Shown: one piece after another, positions 1 through 12,100 of the stretch
How positions within the stretch are numbered: position 1 is the stretch's first letter
Layout: each line of letters starts with the position of its first letter
Assembly: GCA_964019165.1 (NCBI GenBank)
Contig: OZ025276.1
Coordinates: 7,006,820-7,070,819, forward strand
Direction of reading: 5' to 3'
DNA length: 64,000 nt
From: Mastigias papua
Taxonomy: Eukaryota; Cnidaria; Scyphozoa; Rhizostomeae; Mastigiidae
Notes under the pieces: model-generated
Told to the model about the DNA's origin: nothing
What the model saw: the letters and a program-made list of their open reading frames with translations, nothing else
The model's database searches: none
Program-made: the position numbers and the translations under genes

Positions 1-640
1 AGAAACACTAAAGACTAATGAATACGAAGAATGAGCACAGTTGCCAAAGTTGTAACATCACAGTAGCATTTTGGAGTCGTGTAATGCTGTTAATGTTGTA
101 ACTGTTGGTCTTCGTATAAAAAAGTCAACATTTGATGGAGAAATGTTGAATGAATTTGGTGAGTCGTTGGGGAATATCTTGTCTATCACTGAATCGCAGT
201 TATTAACGTTACTAATTGTACATCATTGTGAACTTTTGCATAAAGCAGAGAAGGGAGCGTATGCAACTCTAAGGAGGGAAAGATCCAGACTTACGACAGA
301 GAAGATGGAGCATGTCAGGGAAAGACTGATGATGATACAGTAGAGTTTACTGGAAAGCAGAAGGAGAAAGATGCTTAGTGTATGCTTCAAGGAGAAGGTA
401 AGAGTAAAGAATGGAATATTAGAGAAGCTAGAGATAACGTAGCATCGTGATGGAGAGCTATTTAACGGAGAAGACCTGTGAGTGACGGAGAAACCAGTAG
501 TGATAGACAACAGCAGTTTAGATGAAGAGAACCGATAGCAAACAGTTGATCTTAGAGTGGATGAATCACTAAATGAGGAAGGCAGAATCCATGGAAGTTG
601 CGTTAGTGGCGATGTGGTGAATCTCTCTCTAAGACCTCTT
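1..640. other. No recognisable gene
   Basis: An open frame on + (71-343, 90 codons) shows no domain I recognise and no splice context that would make it convincing. I see no repeat structure. This may be an unrecognised 5' part of the adjacent Penelope-like relic. Confidence 0.3.
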
Positions 641-1510
641 TCACAAGGAGACCACTCTCCTTTCCAAAGGCCTTAAATTCTCACTTGTTCCTATGGAAAT
701 GGATGTAGCAAGTTTGAAGCAGGATATTGAAGATTTCAAAGAAGAATCAGACTTCGATAGCTTTTCAAAGATAGATTGAGGGACGCTACTGAACGTGATA
801 AATTCAAAGTTAAATCTACTTGGACTCCTACTACTTGTGATCTTTTACGTGACTTTTATCTATCTTTTTTGGAGAGGAGGATATTGTCCGTTTCAGCGGA
901 GGGTAAGTCTTTTCATATCTTTCTCCATCTGAACTTTCTGCTCTTACAGTTTTGAAATCTGATTTTAATTTAATAATTAAAGAGGCGGATAAGGGTTCAG
1001 CTGTTGTTGTATGGGACAGGGAGGAGGTTATGTCATGGAAGCTGTCCAACAACTTAATGGTAGGCAGGTATACGAGGAAGTCGAGATGGACCCCTCTGTA
1101 GAATTCCGTAAGTCCATTATTGATAGGTTGCATAAATTGAGCTATAGCTGTGAGAGGGGGAGTCCTGTCAACTGATTTGCTTTGCGAGCCAACTGATACA
1201 CATCAATTTTTGCATAGGAAATCTTATCATGCATGACATACTAAGATGGCGATTCCTTACAGTAAAGCCTTTAGGTATCGTAGGATGTTTTCCAAGGATC
1301 GCCAATCGCATAGTTATAACATGCCACCCAGCGCTCAACAGTGTGGGGAAAGCGTAAGGAATCTCCACTCTGTGCTTCTTAATTCAGAGGAGCAAAGAGA
1401 AGTTCTCCTGAACCTCCGGTCACTGCTTTTAGGCGGTGTAAGAATCTTAAGGATCTGCTGGTCAGAGCTAGGCTTGCCAACAACAGTAATTGTTATGAAA
1501 CTATATATGT
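640..1510 (+). pseudogene. Degenerate Penelope-like element reverse transcriptase
   Basis: Translated in shifting + frames, this gives a series of PLE blocks: a GLKFSLVPMEMD-like block near 670-700, the N-terminal RT block IIKEADKGSAVVVWDRE (about 973-1026), a DL.CEPTDTHQFLHR block (about 1170-1220) normally found after the RT fingers/palm, and a TAFRRCKNLKDLLVRARL block (about 1420-1480) that precedes the zinc-finger/GIY-YIG part. The catalytic palm between about 1130 and 1160 is missing, so there is an internal deletion, and several frameshifts occur. PLEs encode a telomerase-related RT with a C-terminal GIY-YIG nuclease; no GIY-YIG remains here. The block order is diagnostic, but the borders are approximate. 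Confidence 0.75.
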
Positions 1511-1674
1511 GTTTATGTATACTGCTTAAGCGCAGCGATTGTCAAGAGTACTGTAGGAGCAGCAATGTCAACATTGCATGCATATCATGCGTGAATTTCG
1601 TATAGTATTATAACAGAATTGCATTTACAAAGATGAAGCTTGTTATCATACAATTGTCAGAAGCTTTTTAATTA

Positions 1675-1932
1675 CTAAGAAATTCTGTCGAAAAAGTCTG
1701 TCATGGAAATTGGTTCATCTTCCGATGCACTTCTCATGGCTTGAATTTCCGCTTCAAATAATATGTCATTGATTTTTTTCCTCACAAAGATCTGTGAAAC
1801 TCTAGGCAGCTTTCTTATTGTGTTTGCTACAGTTTTTCCGAATGTAGTGAATTCGTCCTCACCATCATTGTCTTTTGGAGTTTGCAATAATCTGCTTTCT
1901 ACCTCAGTTCTTGCGCGCTTACTTACTGCACT
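1675..1932 (-). CDS. BESS-like C-terminal exon of a MADF-BESS DNA-binding protein
   Basis: On the minus strand a splice acceptor (cgtttcag, ending at 1933) opens an 85-codon terminal exon. It contains a basic KRAR patch, then an acidic stretch, then F..FGKTVANTIRKLPRVSQ followed by a helical LFEAE segment. This is the shape of a BESS-type interaction motif, which usually sits at the C-terminus of MADF-domain proteins. A MADF exon lies on the same strand at 6490-6792, so the two may belong to one transcript with a roughly 4.5-kb intron filled by Penelope-like elements and (TA)n. MADF-BESS proteins act as transcription factors or as the DNA-binding partner encoded by PIF/Harbinger transposons. 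I cannot tell from sequence which of the two this is. Confidence 0.5.
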   Translation of the reverse strand, partial: SAVSKRARTEVESRLLQTPKDNDGEDEFTTFGKTVANTIRKLPRVSQIFVRKKINDILFEAEIQAMRSASEDEPISMTDFFDRIS

Positions 1933-1971
1933 CTGAAACGAAGACATTAGGAGTTGTAGGACAGCTGAAAG

Positions 1972-2300
1972 AGTTACATTACCGTAATTTCTTGAATTGG
2001 TCCCCCTTAACAAGCCCCCTCCCCTCGAATAAGCCTCCGTGCTGGAACTTCAAATTGCTAATAAGCCCCCTCGAATAAACTCAACCCCAAATGATGATGA
2101 AGATTTTGATAAAGACTAATGCTTAAATTTGAACTGTTCTTTTTCTATTATGAAGAAGAGGAACTTTGATTATGAGTTTTTATGCGACATATGCCAAATA
2201 ATTTGTATACCTCTAATAAGCCCTCTCCTCGAATAAGCCGCCACCCAAAAATTATCAGAAATAAATCAGTCCCAGGGAACTAATTTGGGTATTTACGGTA
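1972..2300. mobile_element. Small inverted-repeat element with CCCCCTCGAATAAG motifs
   Basis: The ends are inverted and imperfect: taccgtaatttcttgaattgg at the left, and the reverse complement of aatttgggtatttacggta at the right. Inside, the motif GCCCCCTCGAATAAG recurs at both ends (about 2010-2110 and 2205-2235). The same motif family occurs at 10330-10901 and, inverted, near 11520-11660. There is no coding capacity, so I infer a non-autonomous DNA element. I could not define a target-site duplication. Confidence 0.5.
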
Positions 2301-2825
2301 CCTGATGCAGAGATGGCGCTACAGGCAAAGCTTGAAATATCCTACTTTCATACGCGTTGAAATTTTGATTGAGTTTCCACTGCATAGATCTTATTAGCTC
2401 CGTCTTGTAGACACATGTATATGAACGTGTGGGTTCTGTGTTAGAATTTGCTCCACGCATAGCTACAGGGGTGTGGCTACCTAGACGAGTCCCATGAAGC
2501 TTCTGTATCTTCTAATCACTGCTATTGAAATGAAATAAGTCAATTGATAGCTAGGTAATACTTTTAAGGTAATGAGTTATTACTTGCTCATGTTGAATCT
2601 TTGCAATACTGCATACACTTGAAGCATCAGAGTCGGTTCCCATGGAGACAAGGTTTGGAAGATCTTTCTCTACAACGCCATGCTCCTCACCATAATGCAT
2701 TGAGTCTGACTTGACATATCTTACAAAGAATTTAAGAATCAATGAGCAAGGCAAAGCTACATACATATATAGTTATAAGTTCATTGCTCAGAAAGATATC
2801 TTTTTAGATATAACCATATCTCAAA

Positions 2826-3476
<651 letters not shown>

Positions 3477-3512
<36 letters not shown>

Positions 3513-3563
3513 TATAGTTATATAGTTATATATATATATATAACTATATATATATATATATAG
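3477..3563. repeat. (TA)n with AGTTATAT interruptions
   Basis: A TA-rich tract broken by agttatatagttatat units and partly palindromic. It separates the PLE fragment to its left from the PLE unit that starts near 3599. Confidence 0.9.
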
Positions 3564-3782
3564 TTACTCGAGATCTATTACACCAAATGCAAATAGATAT
3601 TATAGGCAAGAAAAGTCACAGAGAAAAATTAATTTTCATTTGTCACAGCCAACTAGAACTATGATTTATTGTATTTTGACTGAGCTATAAACCTACTTCA
3701 ACTAGTCACGCGTAATATTATATTATATTCAATACTTAGATGTCTTAGTCGATCGAGAAAGCATTGGCAGGGTTTAATAAAA

Positions 3783-5010
3783 TTGAAAAACGATCGAAGA
3801 TTCGTGGTAAAACAAAGCAGCAAAGGTGGGGCGTGTGCTATTGTAGACAGCGACTATTACCAAGAGAAAATATTTACTATATTGAATGACAAAGAAGCAT
3901 ATAAAAAGGTAATTCGATACATCGACAATGTAATCTTACAAAAAATTGAAAGCCTTGCAAACAAGTATCAAGAGCAATTAACCATTAAAGAGAAAACTAT
4001 ATAGCATGTCCACGAAATAATACTAGACAGTTATATGACCTTCCAAAAGTCCACAAAAGCAAACTTATCAATGATGAAGTAGGACGGACAAACTGTTAAT
4101 TCGTGCAAGTACAAAACCCGTACGATTTAACCTTAAGGCCTATTATTGCAGGACCAAACTGCGTAGCAAGCAGACTAAGTAACTTGATGGACATCTTATT
4201 GAAACCTTACGTTGCCAAAGTAAGCAGCTACATTCGTGATGGTATTGACTTCTTAAGCAAACTTAAACGAACAATCAAGAATACAGAAATACTGGTATCG
4301 TGTAATATCACAAATATGTATACAAATATTGATAATGAATTGGGCATGCTCGCAATGAACTATTGGTTAGATAGATACCCCTTCCAAGAAACATTTGCAA
4401 AAGAATTCGTAACGGAAGGAGTCGTTCTAATATTAGAAAATAACACGTCTACCTTGGACAAGCAGAATTACCTAAAAATTAGAGGGACCGCAATGTGAAC
4501 AAAAATGGCACCCACATATGGAGCGCTAGTAATGGGCTTCCTAGAAGTCAAACTTTATGAAGAGATCGAAAAAAGATACACAACCAAGACAAAAAGCAAT
4601 TCGCTAATAACTGGTGAAGGTATCTAGACGACTGCTTCATTATTTGGGACAAGGAAACTGACGCAGCTGAAAATTTGCCTGAAACAGTCCATAACCTCCA
4701 CAGAAATACCAAGTTTACCGTGGAAAGTAGCGACAAAGAGCTAAATTTCCTTGATATAAAGCTAACTATTGAGAACAACAGCATAATCACCGACCTTTAC
4801 CAAAAACCAATAGACAGTCAGCAATATGTCCCCTTCACTTCATGCCATCCGTCTCACATCAAGAGGAACATACCATTCAACCTCTTAATACGTGCATGTA
4901 CAATAATAGATAAAAGCGAAGCCAAACAGGAACAACTAGAGAAAGTAAAAGTGAATCTCCTTAAACAAATGATACCCAAAAAGCCTGATCTAGCATGGAA
5001 TATATAAAGC
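3783..5010 (+). pseudogene. Penelope-like reverse transcriptase (broken)
   Basis: Successive + strand frames give PLE RT blocks: an N-terminal QSSKGGACAIVDSDYY segment (counterpart of the usual PADKG..VV block), LYDLPKVHKS, LRPIIAGPNCVASRLSN, a degraded palm (ILVSCNITNMYTNI, where Asp of the usual D.. triad reads Asn), a TKMAPTYGALVMGFLE block, a frame with LDDCFIIWDKE (catalytic DD box), then ELNFLDIKLTIENN and DLYQKPIDSQQYV. Stops at about 4002, 4496 and 4624 and frame changes make it non-functional. The zinc-finger and GIY-YIG part continues after the MITE at 5085-5367. Confidence 0.75.
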
Positions 5011-5081
5011 ATTTACAATACCAGAAGAAGATCTTAGACGCCAAAAGGAACAGCCAGCAAAGAAGGAAACTATAACCCCAG

Positions 5082-5370
5082 TTAGGGAGCGGTCATTATT
5101 TATGATCGGGGAGGGGACTGAAGAGAAAATGGTGGGGTAGCTGAAGAAAATAGGTTGTAATAGGTGGGGTAGCAGAATGATTTTCGAACACAAGCGTAGT
5201 GTAAAAAGACATACCATATTTAAGCTTAAATGCAGCCTTGTGCTACTGTTTTCCTTGGGTGGGGTAAAGAAAATTTGACTTAAGCAAATGGTGGGGTAAA
5301 GTTTTTTTCAGGGCACATAGTAATGTCTCTTCAGTCCCCGCCCCGGCCATAAATAATGATCACTCCCTTA
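5082..5370. mobile_element. PIF/Harbinger-type MITE (TTA target duplication)
   Basis: The element (5085-5367, 283 bp) begins GGGAGCGGTCATTATTTATG and ends with its inverted counterpart CATAAATAATGATCACTCCC. The inverted repeats run about 45 bp. It is flanked by TTA at 5082-5084 and 5368-5370. GG-starting termini with a 3-bp TTA/TWA duplication are the pattern of PIF/Harbinger Tourist-like MITEs. Inside, the phrase gtggggta recurs several times. It interrupts the PLE reading frame, so it inserted after the PLE did. Confidence 0.8.
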
Positions 5371-5537
5371 CAGCTCACAAACCTCAAACCCCGATATTTA
5401 TAAAATAATAAGAGTTACAATAGCCACACTAAGAGCCAGCCCGAAATGAGGAAAGCACCAGCAAATGTGGAAATAATTAATAGTACATAGCATTAAGCAG
5501 ATCTTAAAAAGAGCTAAGTTTATTTCAATAGACAATA

Positions 5538-5950
5538 ATGAGGAAAGTGACATTCAATCCATACTCAAAGTCACAAAGTGTGGAAGCGAAAAATGCGGCT
5601 TGTGTCCTATTTCTGCAAGAACATAGTGAGATGAAGTTCAAGAAGCACGACAAGAAATTTGAAATACAAAGTGAAATGGATTGCACTGTAGGTGATGTCA
5701 TTTATTTGATAAACTGTGGTGGACGCGATAAAGCGTTTATCGGACAAATATCAAATTTAAGAGCCTGCATTAGACTCAATAAACAACAAATACTTGATCC
5801 AAGACTCAGAAGCTTATACGTCAACCACCATATAGCATAGCACATTGGGCCATCAGTAAACAACATTTATTCCAAGTGATTCCTTTCCTTTACGTGAACA
5901 AAAGTGATAAACTTTTTGGGAGGAAATGGAGCGGCACTTCATAACAAAGT
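5538..5950 (+). pseudogene. PLE zinc-finger plus GIY-YIG endonuclease (broken)
   Basis: One frame carries a Cys-rich KCGSEKCGLC segment near 5590. A second, open from 5538, carries MDCTVGDVIYLINCGGRDKAFIGQISNLRACIRLNKQQI then RLRSLYVNHHIAHC. This matches the C-terminal layout of EN(+) PLEs: a CX..CXXC linker finger followed by a GIY-YIG nuclease (YLI and FIG in place of GIY/YIG). Frame changes on both sides break it. It is the 3' continuation of the RT at 3783-5010. Confidence 0.7.
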
Positions 5951-6109
5951 ACAAGCCTTAACTGAATCGAGGGCAGTTTTAAAACGAGATGAACAATGCC
6001 AAATCGAGACTCGATCGAATAAGACGTCTAAGTATTGAATATAATATAATATAATATTATGCGTGATTAGTTGAAGTAGTTTATAGCTCAGTAAGAATAC
6101 AGTAAATCA

Positions 6110-6162
6110 TAGTTCTAGCTGAAGATTCTACTTGAATGGATGAAACCGGTTGTGACAAATGA
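6110..6162 (+). ncRNA. Decayed hammerhead ribozyme motif in PLE terminal repeat
   Basis: CTGAAGA (6119-6125) fits CUGANGA. It is followed by a short possible stem II, then GAAACCGGT, in which ACCGGT is self-complementary as in the dimeric hammerheads of PLEs. Stem I pairing is weak, so I treat it as a relic. The opposite arm (near 3650) lacks these bases. Confidence 0.4.
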
Positions 6163-6195
6163 AAATTAATTTTTCTCTGTAATTTTTCTTGCCTA

Positions 6196-6337
<142 letters not shown>

Positions 6338-6489
6338 GGAGCATCTGTAAGACAGTTTTTCATCACTACTAGTTTCACGCTTTCTATATGAATATAGCTA
6401 TGTACGTAAATGTCAATATCAAACGACTCTTCGCCAAATGAAACTGCTGATCTAAATTTTATTATAGGAATAATGATTATACTATACAC

Positions 6490-6792
6490 TTTAGTTTCTG
6501 CCTCTCTGTGCTTGATAAAAGGTGACAACCAAGCCAACTTTTCATAATATTTACTGACTTTCCGCGATCTTTCATCTTTACCCTTTGCTTCCATATACTT
6601 CTTGGATTTGACGTAACATTCTCTCAAATATTTCCACTTCTTTTTTGCAGCATCTGCACCTATGTCGAGTTTTTCGCCAATTTCTATCCAAGAGTTTTGG
6701 ACTTTAACCGAGTCCCTGTATTCTGTTAAAGAAGAGTCATAAAGATGAGAGTGTTTCTGAACCTCTTCGCACAATTTCCATTCCGTGTCCAT
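6490..6792 (-). CDS. MADF-domain exon of a MADF-BESS type protein
   Basis: Starting at the ATG at 6792 there are about 101 codons with a MADF (Myb/SANT-like) domain: [13 protein letters not shown], then [12 protein letters not shown], then [17 protein letters not shown], then [10 protein letters not shown]. The spacing of the three helices and the closing L.PF.KHR motif are typical of MADF domains in regulators and in the second protein of PIF/Harbinger elements. A GT after AETK (6488-6489) gives a plausible donor. A second small exon ([13 protein letters not shown]) may lie near 6410-6450. The BESS-like C-terminal exon lies at 1675-1932. MADF binds DNA in the nucleus. It is host gene or Harbinger-derived; I cannot separate these. 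Confidence 0.65.
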
Positions 6793-6799
6793 ACTGTAC

Positions 6800-9170
6800 A
6801 GGACGAATATACCGTATGAAAGGAATGTTGAGAATCATTATTTGTGGTTGGGCAATATATCTCCAATGTGGCGTTTTCTTTATTTTTGACCAAAAAGTAT
6901 GTGCTTGACGCCAGATTGTCTAGCTCTTTGTCTTACTTAAGTATCCGTCCAGCTGTGATTTCTCCCTAATTATGCTTATCAAAGAAAAGCGGAGACTTTA
7001 AGGAAAGCCTTATATCCAAAAGCAGACATTAAAAGCCCACTCATACGTCAATGGAATAGGTGATAAAAGGCAGATTAAGGACAAATTATTTGCTCGTATC
7101 TCCTTCAATTTATAAGCAATGTGGAATTATTTCGTTAAGGAATACTGGCTTTTTCTTTGGAGGCCTTAAGCAACATCTTTGCACCAATGGCAAAATTTCA
7201 TATCACCCCCCATTTGTCCATACTCTATTCAAGCTTTGTAGACTAAGTTACCAGTTGTGATAACTGTATATTCCCCTGACCAACAAGCTATTCAAATATT
7301 CAAATAATTTGTTGTACAAAGAAGTAGACTGAGCAGGAATTATGGTAGGGGTGTTGAAAGAAAAGTTTAAGAACCGCATCCTTCCTAATGCTATATCGCA
7401 CCCTCAATGGAAAGGGAGGGAGCTGAGTCTAAACCCCCAAACTCTGCTCATGTTAGCAAAGAGGGCTATTTGCGTTGATGGATGCCATTCACGGACGGGG
7501 GTCGGGTTCATATTGACTTCCTTTCTCCATAGACACGATAAATCTTTTTCACGATCTTTCATATGTTCCATGCTCTATCGAGGGCAGTATCACTTCTCTA
7601 TTACTGGAGAGGTACTCAATACTGTTGTTTTTTACTCTTGTAGATCTGAAGACCTTTTACTGTGATCCTGCAGCCCCTCAATGGATATTTTGTTCAAGAT
7701 CGCTACAGTGTAATAAACATATTAAATTCCTGTATGAGACACTCTTCTCTCACCCCTTGGAATTGTGTCTTGCATACCCAAGGGGTACAGGCACCCATAG
7801 TTGGCCAATCCTTGACCTACAATGCTTGAGTTAGAAGTTTTCCTGACTTATGAAATAGTTAAAGATAATGTAGTGAAAATCACCCTTGATTTAAAAAATT
7901 CATCAACGTCACAAGACCAGAGGTTTACATATTGGTTTAAGGTTCACCACTCGTTCAATGATTTGAACAGGAATAGGTAACTGAGCAGTGTGAAAAGTAT
8001 CGGACTTCGGTATAAAGAACTGCCATTGGTTATTTACACGTGTTAATGAATATTAATTCCACTGGCATCGATGAAAACAAAGCAAGCTCTTGGCAGGAAT
8101 ATAGATTGTGTCACGGTACCTCAGGGTAGGCTAACAATGTCACGAAACATGAAATTTAGAATAAGGTTTTAACTTATGTTCATTCAACATTCAAACCTCT
8201 TTTATGGCAGATTAAGCGTATAAGTTTATTTATAAGTTCATGAGTAATTGCCCTCCAGTCCACTGTTTGCTGAAAACACAATACGGTATTCATTTAAATG
8301 ATATGATCATGCTGTTCTGTCCAGTAGGGACTTTTTTAACATGCAAACTGGGGGGCACATTCCCCCCAGTTCTCAACTTTGCCCCCCGAGTGAAGAGATT
8401 TTTGACCCCAGAAAATATCTCTTTCTGTATAGGTTCTCAGCTATATTGTCAAATAACTACTGCTGTCATCATGTTGCAATGAATGCGGCCCCTCTAGTTT
8501 CATCGGCAAAAGAATGAACCCACAATATCATTTTGCACAACATTAGGAAACTTTATGATACACGAACAGTACGTTATTGTAACAATTACAAAACTAGAGA
8601 TATCATCTCCAAACCTTTTTACATGAAAACTTGACATTTATGAAAATTGTTTCAATATATCACATTTATCAACCTTATTTCAAATTAGGCTTTTTGTCCT
8701 AGTTTCACGTCCCTTTGTGAGAGTTGCCTACTCCCCCCCCCCCCCAGTAAAAATATGTTAAAAAAGGCTACGCTGTCCAGTGGTGTAAAAGTGAAGTTAT
8801 AGCTGATGGGGGGGGGGGCTTTTCTCGTACTCATATTTTTATCAGAAACCGGGAATTTGGTATACGTATTTGTATAAGACATTGGGAATGGTCCAGTAAA
8901 AGTTGGGTTTTAAAGCTGAGCCCCCGGGCTCCCATCTGTGTAATGTCGCAGCAGTGTTAAACAAACTCAAAAATTCTAGCTCAGAAGGTCTTGAAGTTAT
9001 GAAATGTTACGAAAATATTAGTGTTGGACAAAACATCTTTCTGCGTATGTCATACCGATAATTAGGAGGTTTTTGCCATACCACAAAAGGCCTAGTCTGT
9101 GTTGACAGTATTTCACAACCTCGGTGGGGTCACATGATTCTACAATTGATTTAGCTTTAGTCGAGATAGC
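6800..9170. other. Intergenic stretch, nothing recognised
   Basis: Several open frames (for example + 7342-7665) have no recognisable domain, no repeat relationship and no convincing splice context. The stretch contains a run of about 13 C near 8731 and a run of about 11 G near 8808, about 70 bp apart, within an otherwise featureless sequence. The endoglycoceramidase promoter should lie in the last few hundred bases, but I see no clear TATA or initiator. Confidence 0.4.
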
Positions 9171-9176
9171 AGTGAA

Positions 9177-12100
9177 ATGGTGTCAAAACAGACCTGGAAA
9201 GCCTTCCTTACATTTGCATCTTTTTGTTTGGTGTGTGGTCCAGCCTTTGCTAGACCTTACAGGCTGGATGCTGATCTCCTTATTACTGTAGATCCCGAAC
9301 GTCAGCAGTTCATCGACAGCCTTGGAAGGGAGCGATTTTTTCACGGCACCAATATTGTCGTGAAAGAGCCCCCATATCATCCAAAGACAACAGGCCATGA
9401 TCATGGAACGTTTTCTGAAGAGGACATGAAGTTTCTGCAGAGTCTGGGCTTAAATTCGGTTCGACTTGGTAAGCTCTTAGATTTTTGGGCGCTCTGTTTT
9501 TGTACCTTAGGCCGGATGTAAAAATACAGGACTGTAAACTTTGAAGTGCGCTAGGAAGAATGAAGACTAGTCCTCTTATTAGGTACAATAAAATGTAGGG
9601 GGGGGGGGTACTTTTACACAAAACTGTCGATAAAGCTAGAAAAATCACTTGCAGGCAAAAAGTGGGGCGCTAGTATGGTTTTGCACCTCACAGTGCTAAC
9701 AAGGATCGGCAGATGTGCAGTTTAGGGTAACAGCCAAATCGCCAATTCTATACGAAATTACTCCTTACGATGCAGAGAGTGGAAACAAACGATAGAATGT
9801 GCGGTACTACTTACCAATTACGTATTTGCTCCTATTTTTCCCTCGATCACCGTTGAAATCCTCTTGTCCATTAAGAAACTTCCACCTATTCTGCAGCTAA
9901 CCCTAACCCTAACCCTGACCCTAACCCGAACCATATGGAATTGGTGAGTAGTGCCGCACTTTTTATCGTCGGGTTTTACTCTCTTCATAGTAAGGAGTAA
10001 TTTCGTATAGAATTTAAGGCGTTTTGGCTGTTACCCTAAACTGCACATCCGCGAAGAGGTCTACCCCCATAAATTATACACCATTCGATAGCTCTTCATC
10101 TGTACATTCAAATGCTACCCCATTTACCCCCATATGGTTAGGGTTTCCGTTGGCAATACGGAAAGGGGTAGGGTTAGCGCTAGTTATTTCATGTCTGCCC
10201 CAATAGTGGGGGGGGGGTTGAATCCCCACAGCCACCCTACCGACGTCATGGGTGATTGTGTGCAGGACAAAAACGTACTTTCAGTTTACAACACAAAACA
10301 CCTCCATGTTTTCGTACAGTATTGGGGACCATACCGTATTTCCTGGACAGAGTGCCCCCTCGAAAGAGTACCCCCTCAAAAGAGTGCCCCCTCGAAAGAT
10401 TGCCCCCTCGAATTAGTGCCTCCTTCGAATGAAGGCCTCCCCTGAGGCACGTTTTTGGAACCGAGCACCCTCTTCTATTTGCTACGAGTTTGCGCCATCG
10501 CTATTGCTACTCAAGTGTGCTGTCCTTTTGCTCCATCGTGACTTGTTGTTCTATGCTTAGTGCACTGTCTTTGGCATGTTATGTTATCATGCCGTTACCC
10601 AGTAGTTCCATTGCATCTTATTTCCATGCTATTGGTTTTTCACACTTTGTGCTGTTTATATTACCTTTGGTCATGAAAGTCACTATTGCAGGCTCTTATG
10701 GTCATATTCATTCACTGTAAAGTAGTTGGGTTTACAGTCGTGTGGAATGAAGTTGTTAAATTCCGTACCTAGACTGGTATTTTATATACTAACTTTAAAT
10801 AAGGGCCCCTGTCGAATTTGCGTCTTCCTCGAATGAGCGCCCCCTCTCGAAGACTGACTCTTAAATGAGCACCCGGGGTGCCCTTTCGAGGAAATGCCGT
10901 ATGCTTTCTTACAGTTTAGGTTTAGGATTGGTCTTACTTACCCATGGATCTACTGGTACAGGCCCAAGAGCCCGAATATAACTTTGACAGTCTTGTGAAT
11001 GTTTTATTTTTTGATCATACTTTGAAATAATAGGCAAGTTTTTCCCATCCCTCGGCAACAGGATTGCAGCTTTGTGCCACCCCTAGGAAGTGTTTTTTGC
11101 AAGTTGTTTTTGTTTCCTTATCTTTGTAGTTAAGGAGAAATCTTCTGTAATTTTTGTTCAGCTTTGACCTTTAAGAGTAAGTTCATTCTTCCCTTTGCGC
11201 ACACATTTATCCTTACCATTGTGATGCCATAAAGTACCACGTGATTCCTCCAGGACAATTTCGCCACCCCTGAAATACCGGCCTGGCTAACGGCTTGCTG
11301 TCAACATTTCTTGCTAAAAGAATGTGGAGTACAGTTTTAGATACATTTTAGATACATTATCAACATCAGATAGCTAAGGAAAACACCTTAACCAGCGAAA
11401 TACACGCCATGGAGAGGCGGCAGGATGAACTGCTATGTAGCAGTACAGAACTGCCAGTAGATATAGTAGGGAGGAGGGGAAGTAGCTCACTCAGGCGGAC
11501 GTTCAATGAAAAAAATTGCGCTCTTCCTGAAGAGGAACACTCCGTTTAGAGGTGCTCTTCAGAATGATTCACCTTTCAAAAAGGGTACTCATACAAGGGG
11601 TACTCTTTCGATGGGGTACTCTTTCTTGTACATATGGTATTCTGAGTGGATCGGTACCACAGAGGTTTGAAGGACCGATTTACTGAGAGAAAAATCTGAC
11701 GGGGTGTTTACATGGTGGAGGTGGGTGTGGTTGGACGTGGGAGAAGTGGGCTATTCTGTACGATAAACTGACAAAAATCGTTTCCAATGATCAATGATGC
11801 AAGCCCAAGCGCTAAAGGCCATTCACGAATTTATTGTGAGATATAAATGATGACCAGTTTCTAACAAGTTTATGCATAATTTCTATTTCGCTAGAGAATC
11901 CAGGTTCTTTAATGATTGGAGAAGTTCGGTAATAGCATCCAATTGGTTTGAAAGAGCGATGCTCAATGTGTAGTCCATTTTAGTTTAGCGAGCTTAAGGC
12001 TCCAGAAATTCCTACGAGCCAGGTAAATTGCACAGTTGGGCCTTTATTTACTATTAGCTTTCTTTACATGTTCATTTCAAGAGCTTTATTTACTATTAGC

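Larger units (their letters stand above)
3599..6195 (+). mobile_element. Penelope-like element unit with inverted terminal repeats
   Basis: The unit lies between two TA tracts. Its ends (about 3599-3760 and 6010-6195) are inverted copies of each other, sharing for example ttaattttcatttgtcac and the TATAATATTATATTA segment. Between them are PLE RT pieces (about 3783-5007) and a zinc-finger/GIY-YIG piece (about 5538-5950) on the + strand, interrupted by a 283-bp MITE at 5085-5367. The right arm keeps a decayed hammerhead core. The left arm lacks about 28 bp at exactly that place. Confidence 0.75.

Noticed and set aside
831..1133. 100-codon minus-strand frame
   Set aside because: It is the antisense of a Penelope-like RT block on the + strand.
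7060..8882. Several open frames of 60-107 codons
   Set aside because: No domain, no splice support, no homology I recognise; lengths are what chance gives in such sequence.
9897..9927. Telomere end
   Set aside because: Only five hexamers, inside a palindromic element within a gene intron.
10357..10450. CRISPR array (regular ~16-bp repeats)
   Set aside because: The period is too short and there are no unique spacers; the genome is clearly eukaryotic. The units are subterminal motifs of a small transposon.
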